This document shows, one piece after another, positions 33,514 to 43,249 of a stretch of 64,000 bases of DNA. Under the pieces are notes generated by a model. That model did not search any database, was not told where the DNA came from, and saw nothing but the letters and a program-made list of their open reading frames with translations. This stretch comes from Oscillospiraceae bacterium (GTDB lineage: Bacteria; Bacillota; Clostridia; Oscillospirales; Ruminococcaceae): contig JAHYZA010000005.1 in the NCBI GenBank assembly GCA_019424695.1, positions 1 through 64,000 of the forward strand, given 5' to 3'. A program made the position numbers and the translations under genes. Within the stretch, counting starts at the first letter, position 1, and each line of letters begins with the position of its first letter.

Positions 33514-34560
33514 TTAATCCGTTTCTGCGATGATGCCGCCGCCGTACACAAGGCTGTTGCGATAGAATACAGCACTTTGCCCGGGGGCCGGAGCGCGAAC
33601 CGGTTCGGGGAAGGTGACGGTTCCGTTTCCATCATAGAAGCACGGCGCCGGTTTGGCCGCGCTGCGTATCTTGACGAGATATTCGCCGGCGGGCAGCGGC
33701 AGGGCATCGGGCGTGGCCAGGTCGGTCAATGTCATACGGGTGCTGTACTCCTGGCCGGTTTCCGCCAGCTGGATGTCTCCGTTGCCCAAAATAGCTTTGA
33801 CAAACAGGGGGCGGCCTGCTGCGATCCCGAGTCCTTTGCGTTGCCCCACGGTGTAATGATCCACGCCGGCATGGGGGCCGAGGTCTTCGCCCTGAGGGCC
33901 GATAAAACGACCCGCCTTGGGGATAAAACCGCGGGCGCGGATATAGGCGGAATAATCGCCGTCCGGAATGAAGCAGATCTCCATCGAATCCGGCGCGTCG
34001 GCACAGGCAAGATGCAGATCGCGGGCCATTTCCCGGATGTCATCTTTCTCGAATTCTCCCAAAGGGAGCACCAGTTTGGCAAGAATTTCCTGTGGCAGAC
34101 GGTAGAGCATGTAGCTCTGGTCCCGCGCGGCGCTTTCAGGAATGGCGATTCGACTGGTTCCGCTCTCGTCCACCTGCACACGGGCGTAATGACCGGTGGC
34201 AATGAATTTGCAACCAAGTTCTGCGGCTTTTTGAGCCAGCAGATGGAACTTTACCAGGGGATTGCACATAATGCAGGGGTTGGGGGTTCTGCCTGCACAG
34301 TAGTTCTCGCAAAACGGCAAAATAACATGCTGTTCAAATGCCGATTCCGCATCGATCACATGGAGCGGAATTTTCAGCGTTTCGGCGGATTCCTTTGCGG
34401 CAGCAACCGCGGCGTCGTGTGCAGGGGAAAAGCGGATCACGGCGCCCTGTACGGAAAAGCCCTGTTCCTGCAGAATGCGGACGGCTACGCTGGAATCCAC
34501 GCCGCCGCTCATCCCCATCAAAACCTTGTCCTGCTTTTCAAAGGTGTTGAAACCTTCCAT
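33514..34560 (-). CDS. mnmA: tRNA-specific 2-thiouridylase MnmA
   Basis: This 348-residue enzyme thiolates U34 of Lys, Glu and Gln tRNAs. It has the PP-loop SGGVDSS (18-24), the first catalytic cysteine in TPNPCIMCN, GHYAR, and the second cysteine in DSMEICFIPDGDY. The central domain carries GQRKGLGIAAGRPLFV, and a C-terminal beta barrel follows. GGAGGACC precedes the ATG at 34560. rnhA lies 28 bases upstream on the same strand, so both are probably transcribed from the rnhA promoter. Confidence 0.96.
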   Translation of the reverse strand: MEGFNTFEKQDKVLMGMSGGVDSSVAVRILQEQGFSVQGAVIRFSPAHDAAVAAAKESAETLKIPLHVIDAESAFEQHVILPFCENYCAGRTPNPCIMCNPLVKFHLLAQKAAELGCKFIATGHYARVQVDESGTSRIAIPESAARDQSYMLYRLPQEILAKLVLPLGEFEKDDIREMARDLHLACADAPDSMEICFIPDGDYSAYIRARGFIPKAGRFIGPQGEDLGPHAGVDHYTVGQRKGLGIAAGRPLFVKAILGNGDIQLAETGQEYSTRMTLTDLATPDALPLPAGEYLVKIRSAAKPAPCFYDGNGTVTFPEPVRAPAPGQSAVFYRNSLVYGGGIIAETD

Positions 34561-34588
34561 GGGAGGTCCTCCTTATTGTGATAAACAT

Positions 34589-35050
34589 TCAGTCCTGCCG
34601 GCCACCGTATCTCTTGCTCTGTTCCACAGCCATGCGGTCACAGCGCTCATTCTCCGGATGCCCGGCATGTCCTTTGAGCCAGTGGTAGGTGATTGTATGC
34701 TTCTCGCTTTCCGCCAGAAGGGGGGCCCAAAGATCCGGATTCAGGGCAGGGGACTTGTCGGCTTTTTTCCAGCCTCTTGCCCGCCAGCCTCTGGCCCAGC
34801 CTTTTTCCAATGCATTGATGACGTATTGGCTGTCGCTGTACAGATCAATGTCGCAGGGTTCTTTCAACTGCCGCAAGGCTTCCAGCAACGCTGTCATCTC
34901 CATGCGATTGTTGGTGGTCTGCGCTTCACCGCCGGAAAGCTCTTTTTCGTATACCTTCTCGCGGGTCCGGAAGCGCAGAATCGCGCCCCAGCCACCCGGT
35001 CCGGGGTTGCCGCTGCATGCGCCGTCGGTATAGATCTCGATGTGTTTCAT
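34589..35050 (-). CDS. rnhA: Ribonuclease HI
   Basis: This 153-residue enzyme matches the type I family: [16 protein letters not shown] (first Asp), [13 protein letters not shown] (Glu), [12 protein letters not shown] (second Asp), [18 protein letters not shown] (His loop and final Asp). It degrades the RNA strand of RNA-DNA hybrids. It is the first gene of a unit with mnmA and has a well-formed promoter divergent from that of rnjA. Confidence 0.97.
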   Translation of the reverse strand: MKHIEIYTDGACSGNPGPGGWGAILRFRTREKVYEKELSGGEAQTTNNRMEMTALLEALRQLKEPCDIDLYSDSQYVINALEKGWARGWRARGWKKADKSPALNPDLWAPLLAESEKHTITYHWLKGHAGHPENERCDRMAVEQSKRYGGRQD

Positions 35051-35088
35051 ATAAATCTCCTGGTACTGACAATAATCCTTGTACAGGA

Positions 35089-35117
35089 ATTATACCCACT
35101 TTGTACGCTTATGGCAA
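35089..35117 (-). promoter_or_regulatory. Promoter of rnhA-mnmA
   Basis: On the - strand TTGCCA (35117-35112) and TATAAT (35094-35089) are spaced by 17 bases. Its -35 lies two bases from the -35 of the divergent rnjA promoter. Confidence 0.85.
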
Positions 35118-35119
35118 GT

Positions 35120-35148
35120 TTGACAAGTTAGAGGAATCCGTTTATAAT
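35120..35148 (+). promoter_or_regulatory. Promoter of the rnjA operon
   Basis: TTGACA (35120-35125) and TATAAT (35143-35148) are full consensus with a 17-base spacer. It drives a long leader of about 180 bases before rnjA. Confidence 0.92.
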
Positions 35149-35155
35149 AAATAAT

Positions 35156-35338
35156 AACTGCAATGATGTGTATAGACCGGGCCCGGCCGCACCTTTTCAG
35201 GTGGACTTTTCGCGCCCAACCAAAACAGGAAAGGCAAGACTGCTTTTCCGCATACATAAATCGCAAATTCAGCACAGAGCCTAAGCGGGTACTGTTTGTG
35301 TACGGCGCACTCTGTCAGAAGAGAGCATGGAGGTTTTC
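35156..35338 (+). other. Long 5' leader of rnjA
   Basis: This untranslated stretch of about 180 bases has no open gene. It contains small hairpins such as CACCT-TTTC-AGGTG (near 35190) and GGAAAGGC with GCTTTTCC (near 35229-35253). No known riboswitch class was recognised. It could host RNase J autoregulation or ribosomal pausing; that is inference. Confidence 0.5.
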
Positions 35339-37330
35339 ATGGAAGAAATCAAGCCCAAGCGTAAAGCAACGAATGGCAATCATGGACAGACTACGGGAGA
35401 ACGTGCGGCATCCCGCCGCGCTCCGCGCACAGAAAAAGCCCAGCAGGGCGGCAATACGCCTCGTCGGCCGCGCCGCAGACCCAGCCATCAGCCCGCTGCC
35501 GCCGCAGAAGCGGCGAATACGGCGGCGCAGAACGTTCCGGCGCCGCGTCCCCGCCGTGGTCGGAATTCCTCGGCGCAGCAGGCGCAGAATGCCCCCGCGC
35601 CCAATGGCAAGTCCCAGCCGCGCCGTGGCCGCAAACAGCAGTCGCGCAGTTATGAAATGACGCCTGCTATCCCCATGCACATCTGTCCCTTGGGCGGCTT
35701 GGGAGAAGTAGGCAAAAATATCACCCTGTACGAATGCCAGGGGGATATGATCCTTGTGGATTGCGGTCTGGTGTTCCCGGATGCCGAGATGTTCGGCGTT
35801 GACCTGGTGATCCCGGACTTTACCTACGTGCTGGAAAACAAGGATCGCATCAAGGGCGTATTCATTACCCACGGTCATGAGGACCATATCGGCAGTCTGC
35901 CGTATTTGCTCAAGAAATTCAACGTCCCCATTTACGCGGCACGGCTGACCATCGGTCTCATCAAGAATAAACTTGAGGAACATGGTCTGGCGTCCAGCGC
36001 GGTTTTCCATGAGATCCGTCCGCGCCAGAAGGTGAAACTGGGATGCTTTACGGTGGAACCGATTCATGTGAATCACTCCATTCCCGACGCGCTGGCCTTT
36101 GCCATTGAGTGCCCGGCGGGTGTCGTCATTCATACCGGCGACTTCAAGGTGGATTATACGCCGCTTTCGGGGGATGCCGTCACGGATCTTTCCACGATTG
36201 CCGAGTATGGCCGCAAGGGTGTACTGGCTCTGCTGGCGGATTCCACCAATGCGGAGCGCCCCGGCTTTACGGCCACGGAGCAAACGGTGGCAGAAGGCGT
36301 GCGCAGATTGTTTGTGCGTGCCCGCAACCGGCGCATCATTGTGGCGACCTTTGCCTCCAACATTTATCGTGTGCAGCAGATCATTGATCTGGCCATCGAG
36401 TCCGGACGCAAGGTGGCGGTCAGCGGCCGCAGTATGGTTTCCAATACGGAAATGGCCCGGGAGCTGGGCTATCTCCATGCACCGGACAATGTCCTGATCG
36501 ACATTGACGAGATCAACAAGTACCCGCCGGAGAAGGTCGTTCTGATCACCACCGGTAGCCAGGGAGAGCCGCTGTCGGCCCTTTCCCGCATGGCACAGGC
36601 CAGCCATCGCCAGGTGAAGGTTGGCCCCAACGACTTCATCATCATTTCGGCACGTCCTATTCCCGGCAACGAAAAAACGGTAACCAAGGTCGTCAACGGC
36701 CTGCTGAGCCTTGGCGCAGAGGTTATCTACGAGAACATGTATGATACGCATGTTTCCGGTCACGCCTGCCAGGAGGAGCAGAAGCTGATGCTTACGCTGG
36801 CCCATCCGCAGTATTTCCTGCCGGTGCACGGTGAGTTCAAGCAGCTCAAGCGCCATGCCGAAACGGCAGAGCACCTGGGCTATATCCCGAAGCAGAATAT
36901 CTATATTGCCGAAAACGGCCAGAACATCCGCCTCTCTGCGGACGGCATGACGGTAGAGAACATCGTGACGGCAGGGGCTGTCATGGTGGACGGCTACGGC
37001 GTCGGCGATGTGGGCAATGTGGTTCTGCGGGATCGTCACCATCTGTCGGAGGATGGCATCATCATCGTGACGGCTGCCGTGGACGGTTCCAACGGCCAGG
37101 TACTTTCCGGGCCCGACATCGTCAGCCGGGGATTTGTTTATGTGCGGGAAAGCGAAGAACTCATGGACGGTCTGCGCACCCAGGTGGAAATGGCACTGGA
37201 TCGCAGCCTGAGCGATAACATGCATGACTGGGCCAGCGTGAAAGCCCGTGTGCGGGAAGCACTTTCCAGCTATATCTATCGCCGCACCAAGCGCAGCCCG
37301 ATGATTTTGCCTATCTTACTGGAAGTTTGA
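35339..37330 (+). CDS. rnjA: Ribonuclease J with long basic N-terminal extension
   Basis: This 663-residue protein has a metallo-beta-lactamase/beta-CASP core starting at residue 107 (MTPAIPMHICPLGGLGEVGKN). The metal motif THGHEDH includes His178, His180, Asp182 and His183, and further motifs are HTGDFKVD, ADSTNAERPG, TTGSQGEPLSAL and VSGHACQEE. RNase J is both a 5' exonuclease and an endonuclease in mRNA and rRNA maturation. The first 106 residues are Arg/Pro/Ala/Gln-rich and probably disordered. The start at 35339 is placed by GGAGG at 35330-35334; the ATG at 35327 overlaps that site. Confidence 0.96.
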   Translation: MEEIKPKRKATNGNHGQTTGERAASRRAPRTEKAQQGGNTPRRPRRRPSHQPAAAAEAANTAAQNVPAPRPRRGRNSSAQQAQNAPAPNGKSQPRRGRKQQSRSYEMTPAIPMHICPLGGLGEVGKNITLYECQGDMILVDCGLVFPDAEMFGVDLVIPDFTYVLENKDRIKGVFITHGHEDHIGSLPYLLKKFNVPIYAARLTIGLIKNKLEEHGLASSAVFHEIRPRQKVKLGCFTVEPIHVNHSIPDALAFAIECPAGVVIHTGDFKVDYTPLSGDAVTDLSTIAEYGRKGVLALLADSTNAERPGFTATEQTVAEGVRRLFVRARNRRIIVATFASNIYRVQQIIDLAIESGRKVAVSGRSMVSNTEMARELGYLHAPDNVLIDIDEINKYPPEKVVLITTGSQGEPLSALSRMAQASHRQVKVGPNDFIIISARPIPGNEKTVTKVVNGLLSLGAEVIYENMYDTHVSGHACQEEQKLMLTLAHPQYFLPVHGEFKQLKRHAETAEHLGYIPKQNIYIAENGQNIRLSADGMTVENIVTAGAVMVDGYGVGDVGNVVLRDRHHLSEDGIIIVTAAVDGSNGQVLSGPDIVSRGFVYVRESEELMDGLRTQVEMALDRSLSDNMHDWASVKARVREALSSYIYRRTKRSPMILPILLEV

Positions 37331-37367
37331 GGATTTGCCCGCCCGGCGGGAATGTGGGGTTTTCACC

Positions 37368-39341
37368 ATGAAACACAAAGGCGGCCTGGATACGGTTGCA
37401 GTGCTTTTGCTGCTGCTGGTAGCGTTGGCGGCGATGGTCATTCCGGTGGCGGTTGTTTCCCCGAAATGGCTCATCGTGCCGTTGGTGCTGGTCGTTATTG
37501 CACTGTGTGTATTGTGGTACATGCGGCGCAGATTGCGCGCGTATGTGGCCGCGCAGTTATGCAGTACGGATTTTGAAAACAGCCGGATTCAATACAGCCT
37601 CACGGGGCTTCCGATTCCCACCGTGCTCGTTGCGGACGGTAGAATTCTGTGGTATAATGCTTTCTTCCGTGATAAAGTCCTTCGAGGAAACGATGCAGTG
37701 ACACGTCCTGTGGACCGGGTCTTGCCGGAACTTGATCTGGCGGTGTGTTCCCGGCCCCACGGACAGGATCTGGTCGTGGGAGAGCGGCGCTTCACCGCAT
37801 ATGCCGGCTCTGCCAAGGGAAGCCGCGGTGCAAGCATCGTTTATCTTGTCGACAATACCTTTTACAAACAGACGCTTGATGAATATACCGAAAGTCGTCC
37901 GGCCTGCCTGATCATCGTAATTGACAGTTACGATGAACTGTTCGATGACATGAAGGACAGTGAGCAGGCCAAAGAACTGGAAGCCATCAACAGTCTGCTG
38001 GAAGAGTATATCGGGCGCAGTACCGGCTTTCTGCGCCGGGTCTCCAACAGCCGCTACATTGCGGTGGTGGAGGAACGGGATGTCCGTTGGATGCTGCAGG
38101 AGCGTTTTGACATTTTGGACAAGGTGCGCGCCCTGCATCCGGGCGGGCTTACGACGCTCTCCATTGGTGTCGGCCACGGAGGAAAGACGCTGCAGGAATG
38201 TCACCAGATGGCACGGGAGAGTATTGATATTGCTCTCGGACGGGGCGGTGACCAGGCTGCCGTCAAGACCGTAGACGGTTTTGAGTTTTACGGCGGCATT
38301 TCCCATGGCGTGGAAAAACGCAGTCATGTGCGCAGCCGTATCATCTCCCATGCGCTGTGCGACCTCATCCGGAAGAGCGACAGCGTCATTGTCATGGGCC
38401 ACCGCATGAGTGACCTGGACGCGGTCGGATCTGCCATCGGCGCCCTGCGTATCTGCAAAATGTGCGGCGTACCGGCGGTGATCGCCATCAACAGTGATGC
38501 TACGCTGGCGGGACCGTTGCTCAAGACGTTTCTGGATGCCGGATGCGGCAAGGATTTTATCCCGCCGGACCAGACGCTGGATGTCATTACGCCCAACACT
38601 TTGCTGATTGTGGTGGACACCTACCAGAAGCGACTACTGGAGAGCCAGAAAATTTACGAAAAGTGCAAGCGGGTCGTTGTCATCGACCATCACCGCATGG
38701 CGGTGGGGCATATCGACCGTCCCTTGCTGCTGTATCATGAGCCCTATGCGTCCAGCGCCAGCGAGTTGATCTGCGAACTGCTTCAGTTTATGCCTAAGGA
38801 AGGCAACATCACACCGCTGGAGGCGCAGGCGCTGCTGGCCGGCATCATGCTTGATACCCGCAGCTTCGCACTGCATGTGGGGGTACGCACCTTTGAGGCA
38901 GCCGCCTGGCTGCGGAGCCGTGGTGCGCAGACGGCGGAAACCAAACTGCTGTTCAATACCTCGAAAGAAGAGTATGAGGCGCGCGCTCACATTGTGGAGA
39001 GCGCCTACATATACAAGGGCTGTGCTATTGCGCTGTCCGGTGAACTGGATGCCGGTATGAATGTGGTCCTGCCGATGGCAGCCAACGACTTGCTTACCAT
39101 CAACGGCGTGGATGCCAGCTTTGTGGCGGTGGCCAAAAATGGCGGCGTCAATATTTCTGCCCGCAGCATGGGTGCGCTGAACGTACAGGTGATTCTGGAA
39201 CCCCTGGGCGGCGGCGGTCATCTGATGATGGCCGGTGCACAGCTGCAAAATTGCACGCTGGAATCTGCCGAACGGCAGATTCGTGAACAAATTGATATCT
39301 ATCGTGCTTCGCAGACAGTGAATGCTGCAGCGACACGTTAA
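37368..39341 (+). CDS. gdpP: Cyclic-di-AMP phosphodiesterase GdpP
   Basis: This 657-residue protein has two N-terminal membrane helices, a PAS-like domain, a degenerate GGDEF domain (RSTGFLRRVSNSRYIAVVEE, lacking the catalytic motif) and a DHH/DHHA1 phosphodiesterase. The DHH part has HRMSDLDAVGSAIG, VDTYQKR, VVVIDHHRM and the C-terminal GGGGHLMMAGAQL. GdpP hydrolyses c-di-AMP, which controls potassium and wall homeostasis. The start at 37368 follows a GTGGGG site; a TTG further upstream is less likely. It is followed by rplI and dnaB as in Bacillus and Clostridium. Confidence 0.95.
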   Translation: MKHKGGLDTVAVLLLLLVALAAMVIPVAVVSPKWLIVPLVLVVIALCVLWYMRRRLRAYVAAQLCSTDFENSRIQYSLTGLPIPTVLVADGRILWYNAFFRDKVLRGNDAVTRPVDRVLPELDLAVCSRPHGQDLVVGERRFTAYAGSAKGSRGASIVYLVDNTFYKQTLDEYTESRPACLIIVIDSYDELFDDMKDSEQAKELEAINSLLEEYIGRSTGFLRRVSNSRYIAVVEERDVRWMLQERFDILDKVRALHPGGLTTLSIGVGHGGKTLQECHQMARESIDIALGRGGDQAAVKTVDGFEFYGGISHGVEKRSHVRSRIISHALCDLIRKSDSVIVMGHRMSDLDAVGSAIGALRICKMCGVPAVIAINSDATLAGPLLKTFLDAGCGKDFIPPDQTLDVITPNTLLIVVDTYQKRLLESQKIYEKCKRVVVIDHHRMAVGHIDRPLLLYHEPYASSASELICELLQFMPKEGNITPLEAQALLAGIMLDTRSFALHVGVRTFEAAAWLRSRGAQTAETKLLFNTSKEEYEARAHIVESAYIYKGCAIALSGELDAGMNVVLPMAANDLLTINGVDASFVAVAKNGGVNISARSMGALNVQVILEPLGGGGHLMMAGAQLQNCTLESAERQIREQIDIYRASQTVNAAATR

Positions 39342-39368
39342 AACTGTTACGATCGGAGGATACTCGAT

Positions 39369-39815
39369 ATGAAGATCATTCTGAAACAGGATGTAAAGAC
39401 CATCGGCAAAAAGGACGAAATCCATGAGGTTTCCGATGGGTATGCCCGCAATTTCCTTTTCCCGCGCGGTCTGGCAGCGCCCGCCGACGCAGCGGCTTTG
39501 AATCAGGCTCGGACCAAGAGTGAGGCCAAGGCGCATCACGAGGCCGAAGCCCGCGCAGCGGCGGAAGCGCTGGCCGCCAAAATCAAGGACAAGACGGTGG
39601 TTGCCAAGATCAAGGGCGGCGCTTCCGGCAAGCTGTATGGTAAAGTCACCGGCAAGGAAGTTGCCGAGCTGCTGACCAAGCTGACCGGCACCGAAATTGA
39701 CAAGAAGAAGGTGGAGCTGCCCTCCGCCATCAAGGAATTCGGCACCTACGACGCTACGGTGCGCCTGTACGCAGGTGTTGCTGCGGCTTTCAAAGTGAAA
39801 GTGGAAGAGCTGTAA
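39369..39815 (+). CDS. rplI: 50S ribosomal protein L9
   Basis: This 148-residue protein starts [36 protein letters not shown], the L9 N-terminal domain. A long Ala/Glu/Lys helix and the C-terminal domain ([16 protein letters not shown]) follow. L9 binds 23S rRNA and supports reading-frame fidelity. GATCGGAGGATACT lies before the start. It is between gdpP and dnaB, with short gaps and no terminator. Confidence 0.98.
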   Translation: MKIILKQDVKTIGKKDEIHEVSDGYARNFLFPRGLAAPADAAALNQARTKSEAKAHHEAEARAAAEALAAKIKDKTVVAKIKGGASGKLYGKVTGKEVAELLTKLTGTEIDKKKVELPSAIKEFGTYDATVRLYAGVAAAFKVKVEEL

Positions 39816-39861
39816 AGGGAAAATCCTTTACATAAAAACAAGGGGAAGGAGGATGCCTGCA

Positions 39862-41256
39862 GTGCCACGCAATGAAGAATTAAGTCTTTCCAGTCTGGGC
39901 ATCCAGATGCCCTACAATATGCAGGCCGAGCAGAGCATTCTGGGCGCGGCGCTGATGGATGAAACCATCCTCAACCGTCTGATCACCGATATGGAACCGG
40001 AAATGTTCTATTCGGATCAGAACCGTGCCGTGTACGAAACGATGCGCGCGCTTTATACCGAAAGCGAAGCGGTCGATATCATCACGCTGGTCAATGCGCT
40101 GGCCGGTGCGGGCACTTTTGCCAGTGCCGACGATGCCAAGATTTATATTACCCATATCGCTGAGACGGTGCCGGCCATTTCCAATGTCGATTCGTATTTT
40201 AAAATCGTCAAGGAAAAGTATCAGGCACGGCGTCTGATCGAGGCTGCCCGCGGCATCCTGAGCGAGACAGCCAGCGGTGAAGATGCGGACATGCTGCTGG
40301 AATCGGCTGAGCAAAAAATTTACGATATCCGCAGCGGGCGTGACAAATCGGGCGTCAAGACCATCCGGGAATCCATTCTGGAAGTCATTGACACCATGCA
40401 GAAGCTCAGCGGCGCGGACCGTGACAAGTTCGCCGGAATCCCGACAGGGTTCAATTATCTGGATACGGTTTTGACCGGATTGGGGCGTTCTGACCTGATT
40501 ATCCTGGCAGCACGTCCCGGCATGGGCAAAACGAGTTTTGCGTTGAATATTGCGACCAATGTGGCGCGTCAGCAAAAAGTGCCGACGATCATTTTCAGCC
40601 TGGAAATGACCTGCGAACAGCTGACCGACCGCATTCTTTCCAGCACCGCCAACATCGACAGCCAGGCATTCCGCACCGGTCGGTTAAATAATTCCGACTG
40701 GAACGACTTTGCTCAGGCAACGTCGCTGCTGTATAATGCGCCCATTTATATGGACGACACTTCGGGCATTTCGGTGCCGGAGATCAAGGCCAAGATTCGT
40801 ACCATCAATCAGGACCCGAAGAAAGACAAGATCGGCCTGGTCATCATCGACTACCTGCAGCTGATGCAGAGCGCCAAAAAGACCGAGAGCCGCGTACAGG
40901 AAATCAGTGATATCACCCGGAACCTGAAGATCATGGCCAAAGAGCTCAACGTTCCGGTCATTGCCTTGTCGCAGCTGTCCCGTGCAGCGGAAAAGACGGC
41001 CGGTCGTTCTGACCATCGGCCGCAGCTTTCCGACCTGCGTGACTCCGGTTCTATCGAACAGGACGCCGATATCGTTTTGTTCCTTTACCGTGCGGCCTAT
41101 TACAATTCGCAGAACGGTGAGGAAAATCAGGCCAACGAAAACGAAGCCGAATGTATCGTGGCCAAGAACCGTCACGGTGAGACCAGTGTGGTCCGTCTTG
41201 GTTGGGATGGCGCGCATACACGCTTCAGCAATTTGGATGTGACACATGAGTTCTGA
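39862..41256 (+). CDS. dnaB: Replicative DNA helicase
   Basis: This 464-residue hexameric helicase has the N-terminal domain (PYNMQAEQSILGAALMD), a linker and a RecA-like domain with Walker A ARPGMGKT (217-224), IIFSLEMTCEQL, VIIDYLQLMQ and SDLRDSGSIEQDAD. It unwinds DNA at the replication fork. The likely start is GTG 39862, about 10 bases after AAGGAGG; an in-frame ATG at 39853 lies one base from that site and is too close. Its end overlaps tilS by 11 bases. Confidence 0.96.
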   Translation: MPRNEELSLSSLGIQMPYNMQAEQSILGAALMDETILNRLITDMEPEMFYSDQNRAVYETMRALYTESEAVDIITLVNALAGAGTFASADDAKIYITHIAETVPAISNVDSYFKIVKEKYQARRLIEAARGILSETASGEDADMLLESAEQKIYDIRSGRDKSGVKTIRESILEVIDTMQKLSGADRDKFAGIPTGFNYLDTVLTGLGRSDLIILAARPGMGKTSFALNIATNVARQQKVPTIIFSLEMTCEQLTDRILSSTANIDSQAFRTGRLNNSDWNDFAQATSLLYNAPIYMDDTSGISVPEIKAKIRTINQDPKKDKIGLVIIDYLQLMQSAKKTESRVQEISDITRNLKIMAKELNVPVIALSQLSRAAEKTAGRSDHRPQLSDLRDSGSIEQDADIVLFLYRAAYYNSQNGEENQANENEAECIVAKNRHGETSVVRLGWDGAHTRFSNLDVTHEF

Positions 41257-42637
41257 GGACGAAAAGGTAATTCAACATGTGGAAGAAACCTTGCTGACGT
41301 ATTGCCGTCAACAGGGCTTGTTCAAGTCTGGCGACAGAGTCATTGCAGCCTGCTCCGGGGGAGCAGACTCTATGGCTTTGTTGCTTTTTTTACTTCGTCG
41401 GCGCCGGGATCTGGAGATCGAGGTGCTGGCAACGCATGTCAATCATGGCATCCGCGGGGTCAATGCGGTGGCTGACGCTAATTTCGTGACGGCTTTTTGC
41501 CGGCAGAATGGCGTGGAGCTGTTTCTGTATGATGCACTGCGGGAAGGCGTGGAAATCCCGCAGCAGCCCAGTGAAGAATGGGCCCGCGGGCTCCGTTACG
41601 GCTGGTTTGACCGGCTTGCCGTACAGGAAGAGGCTTTCATCGCCACCGCTCATACCATGTCAGACCAGGTGGAAACGGTACTCTTCCGCATGGCGCGGGG
41701 AACCGGCGTGCATGGCCTGGCGGGAATTCCGCCGCGCCGCGGCTACTATGTGCGCCCGTGTCTTTGCCTTACACGGGCCGAAACCGAAGCATACTGCGAT
41801 GCGCTTGGGCAAAACTATGTGCAGGACGAAACCAACGAGCAGAACACCTATGCTCGCAACCGAATCCGCCATGATGCGATCCCTGCTTTGCAGTACGCCA
41901 ATTCCTCGGCAGAGGTTGCCATCGCGCGGTTGTGTCGCCAGATGCGGGACCTGGATCAGTGGCTGACGGGGGAGGCGGCAGCACTTCTGCAGGCCGCTAC
42001 GGTGGAGAACGGATACGGGGTCTCGGTTCTGCGCAAGGCCGAGGGCCCGGTACTGGATGCGGCACTGCATTCGCTGGTCAGCCCGGTGCGGGATGCGGAA
42101 GAGAAATATATTACGCTGTTGCGTTTTCTGCTGCAGCGCGGGGAAGGCGCTTTGCAGCTGACACCGGAAGTGACCTACAAAGTAAAGGATGGAGTCTTGT
42201 TGCGGCTGACACCCCGGGGGGTACGTCCGCCACCGGCACCGCCGCAGCCTTTCGGCGAGGGGCGTTTTTTGCTGCCGGGTGGTTATTTTGTTGAATTTCG
42301 GCGTGTAAAGTATGAAGAATTTCTAAAAAATCAACCAATTTTCAAAAAAGACTTAAACTGTTGCGCGGATTGTGCTAAAATACAGAAGAATCTACTTTTG
42401 CGCACACGCTTGCCGGGAGATTTTTTCCGCCCGGCCGGTCGTCATGTGCGCAAAACGTTGAAAAAATACTATAACGAACTCGGAATTCCGCAGGATGAAC
42501 GTCCGCTGCTGCCTTTGCTGGCGGACGGAAGTGAAGTGCTCTGGCTGTGGGGCAGCGGTTTTGCCGAAGGCGTTGCTCCCGATTCCTATACTCATGAGGT
42601 ATGGACGGTGCACACGGAAAAAGCCGAGGAGGATTAA
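41246..42637 (+). CDS. tilS: tRNA(Ile)-lysidine synthase
   Basis: This 463-residue enzyme converts C34 of the AUA-reading tRNA-Ile to lysidine. The PP-loop is SGGADSMALL (37-46), followed by VNHGIRG, TAHTMSDQVETVLFRMARGTG and the conserved NQ-like stretch NTYARNRIRHDAIPAL. The C-terminal TilS domain includes LLLRTRLPGDFFRPAGR with KYYNELGIPQDERPLLPLL. It overlaps the end of dnaB and is followed by hpt and ftsH, the conserved Firmicutes order. Confidence 0.95.
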   Translation: MSSEDEKVIQHVEETLLTYCRQQGLFKSGDRVIAACSGGADSMALLLFLLRRRRDLEIEVLATHVNHGIRGVNAVADANFVTAFCRQNGVELFLYDALREGVEIPQQPSEEWARGLRYGWFDRLAVQEEAFIATAHTMSDQVETVLFRMARGTGVHGLAGIPPRRGYYVRPCLCLTRAETEAYCDALGQNYVQDETNEQNTYARNRIRHDAIPALQYANSSAEVAIARLCRQMRDLDQWLTGEAAALLQAATVENGYGVSVLRKAEGPVLDAALHSLVSPVRDAEEKYITLLRFLLQRGEGALQLTPEVTYKVKDGVLLRLTPRGVRPPPAPPQPFGEGRFLLPGGYFVEFRRVKYEEFLKNQPIFKKDLNCCADCAKIQKNLLLRTRLPGDFFRPAGRHVRKTLKKYYNELGIPQDERPLLPLLADGSEVLWLWGSGFAEGVAPDSYTHEVWTVHTEKAEED

Positions 42638-42639
42638 GC

Positions 42640-43191
42640 ATGCATAGCATGGATCAGGATATCGATCATATTTTGGTATCAGAGGAACAGCTGAAACAGA
42701 AGGTCGCAGAATTGGGCGCACAGATCAGCCGGGATTATGAGGGCCGGGATCTGCTGTTGGTTTCCATTTTAAAAGGGTCTGTTGTTTTTATGGCAGATCT
42801 GATGCGCGCGGTGACAATTCCCTGCGGGATCGACTTTATGGTGGTTTCCAGCTATGGCGGTGCCAACACCGAATCCACCGGCCTTGTCAAGATCGTCAAG
42901 GATCTGGATGCCGATCTGACCGGAAAAGACGTACTGATCGTAGAAGACATTCTGGATACCGGCATTACGCTGTCCCACCTGTTGCCCATGCTGCGCATGC
43001 GTAACCCCAACAGCGTGCGCCTGTGCACGATTTTGAGCAAACCCAGCCGTCGCAAGGCAGATATAGAACCGGATTATCTGGGCTTTGAAGTTCCGGATGA
43101 GTTTGTGGTTGGCTATGGTCTGGATTTTGATGAGAAGTATCGCAATCTGCCTTATGTAGGCGTTTTGAGACCCGAGATCTACAGCAAATAA
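42640..43191 (+). CDS. hpt: Hypoxanthine-guanine phosphoribosyltransferase
   Basis: This 183-residue enzyme salvages hypoxanthine and guanine. It carries the PRPP loop VEDILDTGITLSHLL, the flexible loop SSYGGANTESTG and the C-terminal DEFVVGYGLDFDEKYRNLPYVGVL. GAGGAGG at 42626-42632 sets ATG 42640, 2 bases after the tilS stop; ATG 42649 is an alternative. It sits between tilS and ftsH. Confidence 0.97.
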   Translation: MHSMDQDIDHILVSEEQLKQKVAELGAQISRDYEGRDLLLVSILKGSVVFMADLMRAVTIPCGIDFMVVSSYGGANTESTGLVKIVKDLDADLTGKDVLIVEDILDTGITLSHLLPMLRMRNPNSVRLCTILSKPSRRKADIEPDYLGFEVPDEFVVGYGLDFDEKYRNLPYVGVLRPEIYSK

Positions 43192-43249
43192 AGGCTGATT
43201 CGGGCGGCCTAAATTACCCGGTGCAACACACCGGATAGGAGTTGATTTC

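Noticed and set aside
35327..35338. ATG at 35327 as the rnjA start
   Set aside because: It overlaps the GGAGG used by ATG 35339 and has no site of its own.
39814..39833. Hairpin GTAAAGG/CCTTTAC between rplI and dnaB as a terminator
   Set aside because: The stem is only 7 bp, A+T-rich and without a T run; the operon probably continues.
39853..39861. ATG at 39853 as the dnaB start
   Set aside because: It lies one base after AAGGAGG; GTG 39862 is correctly spaced.
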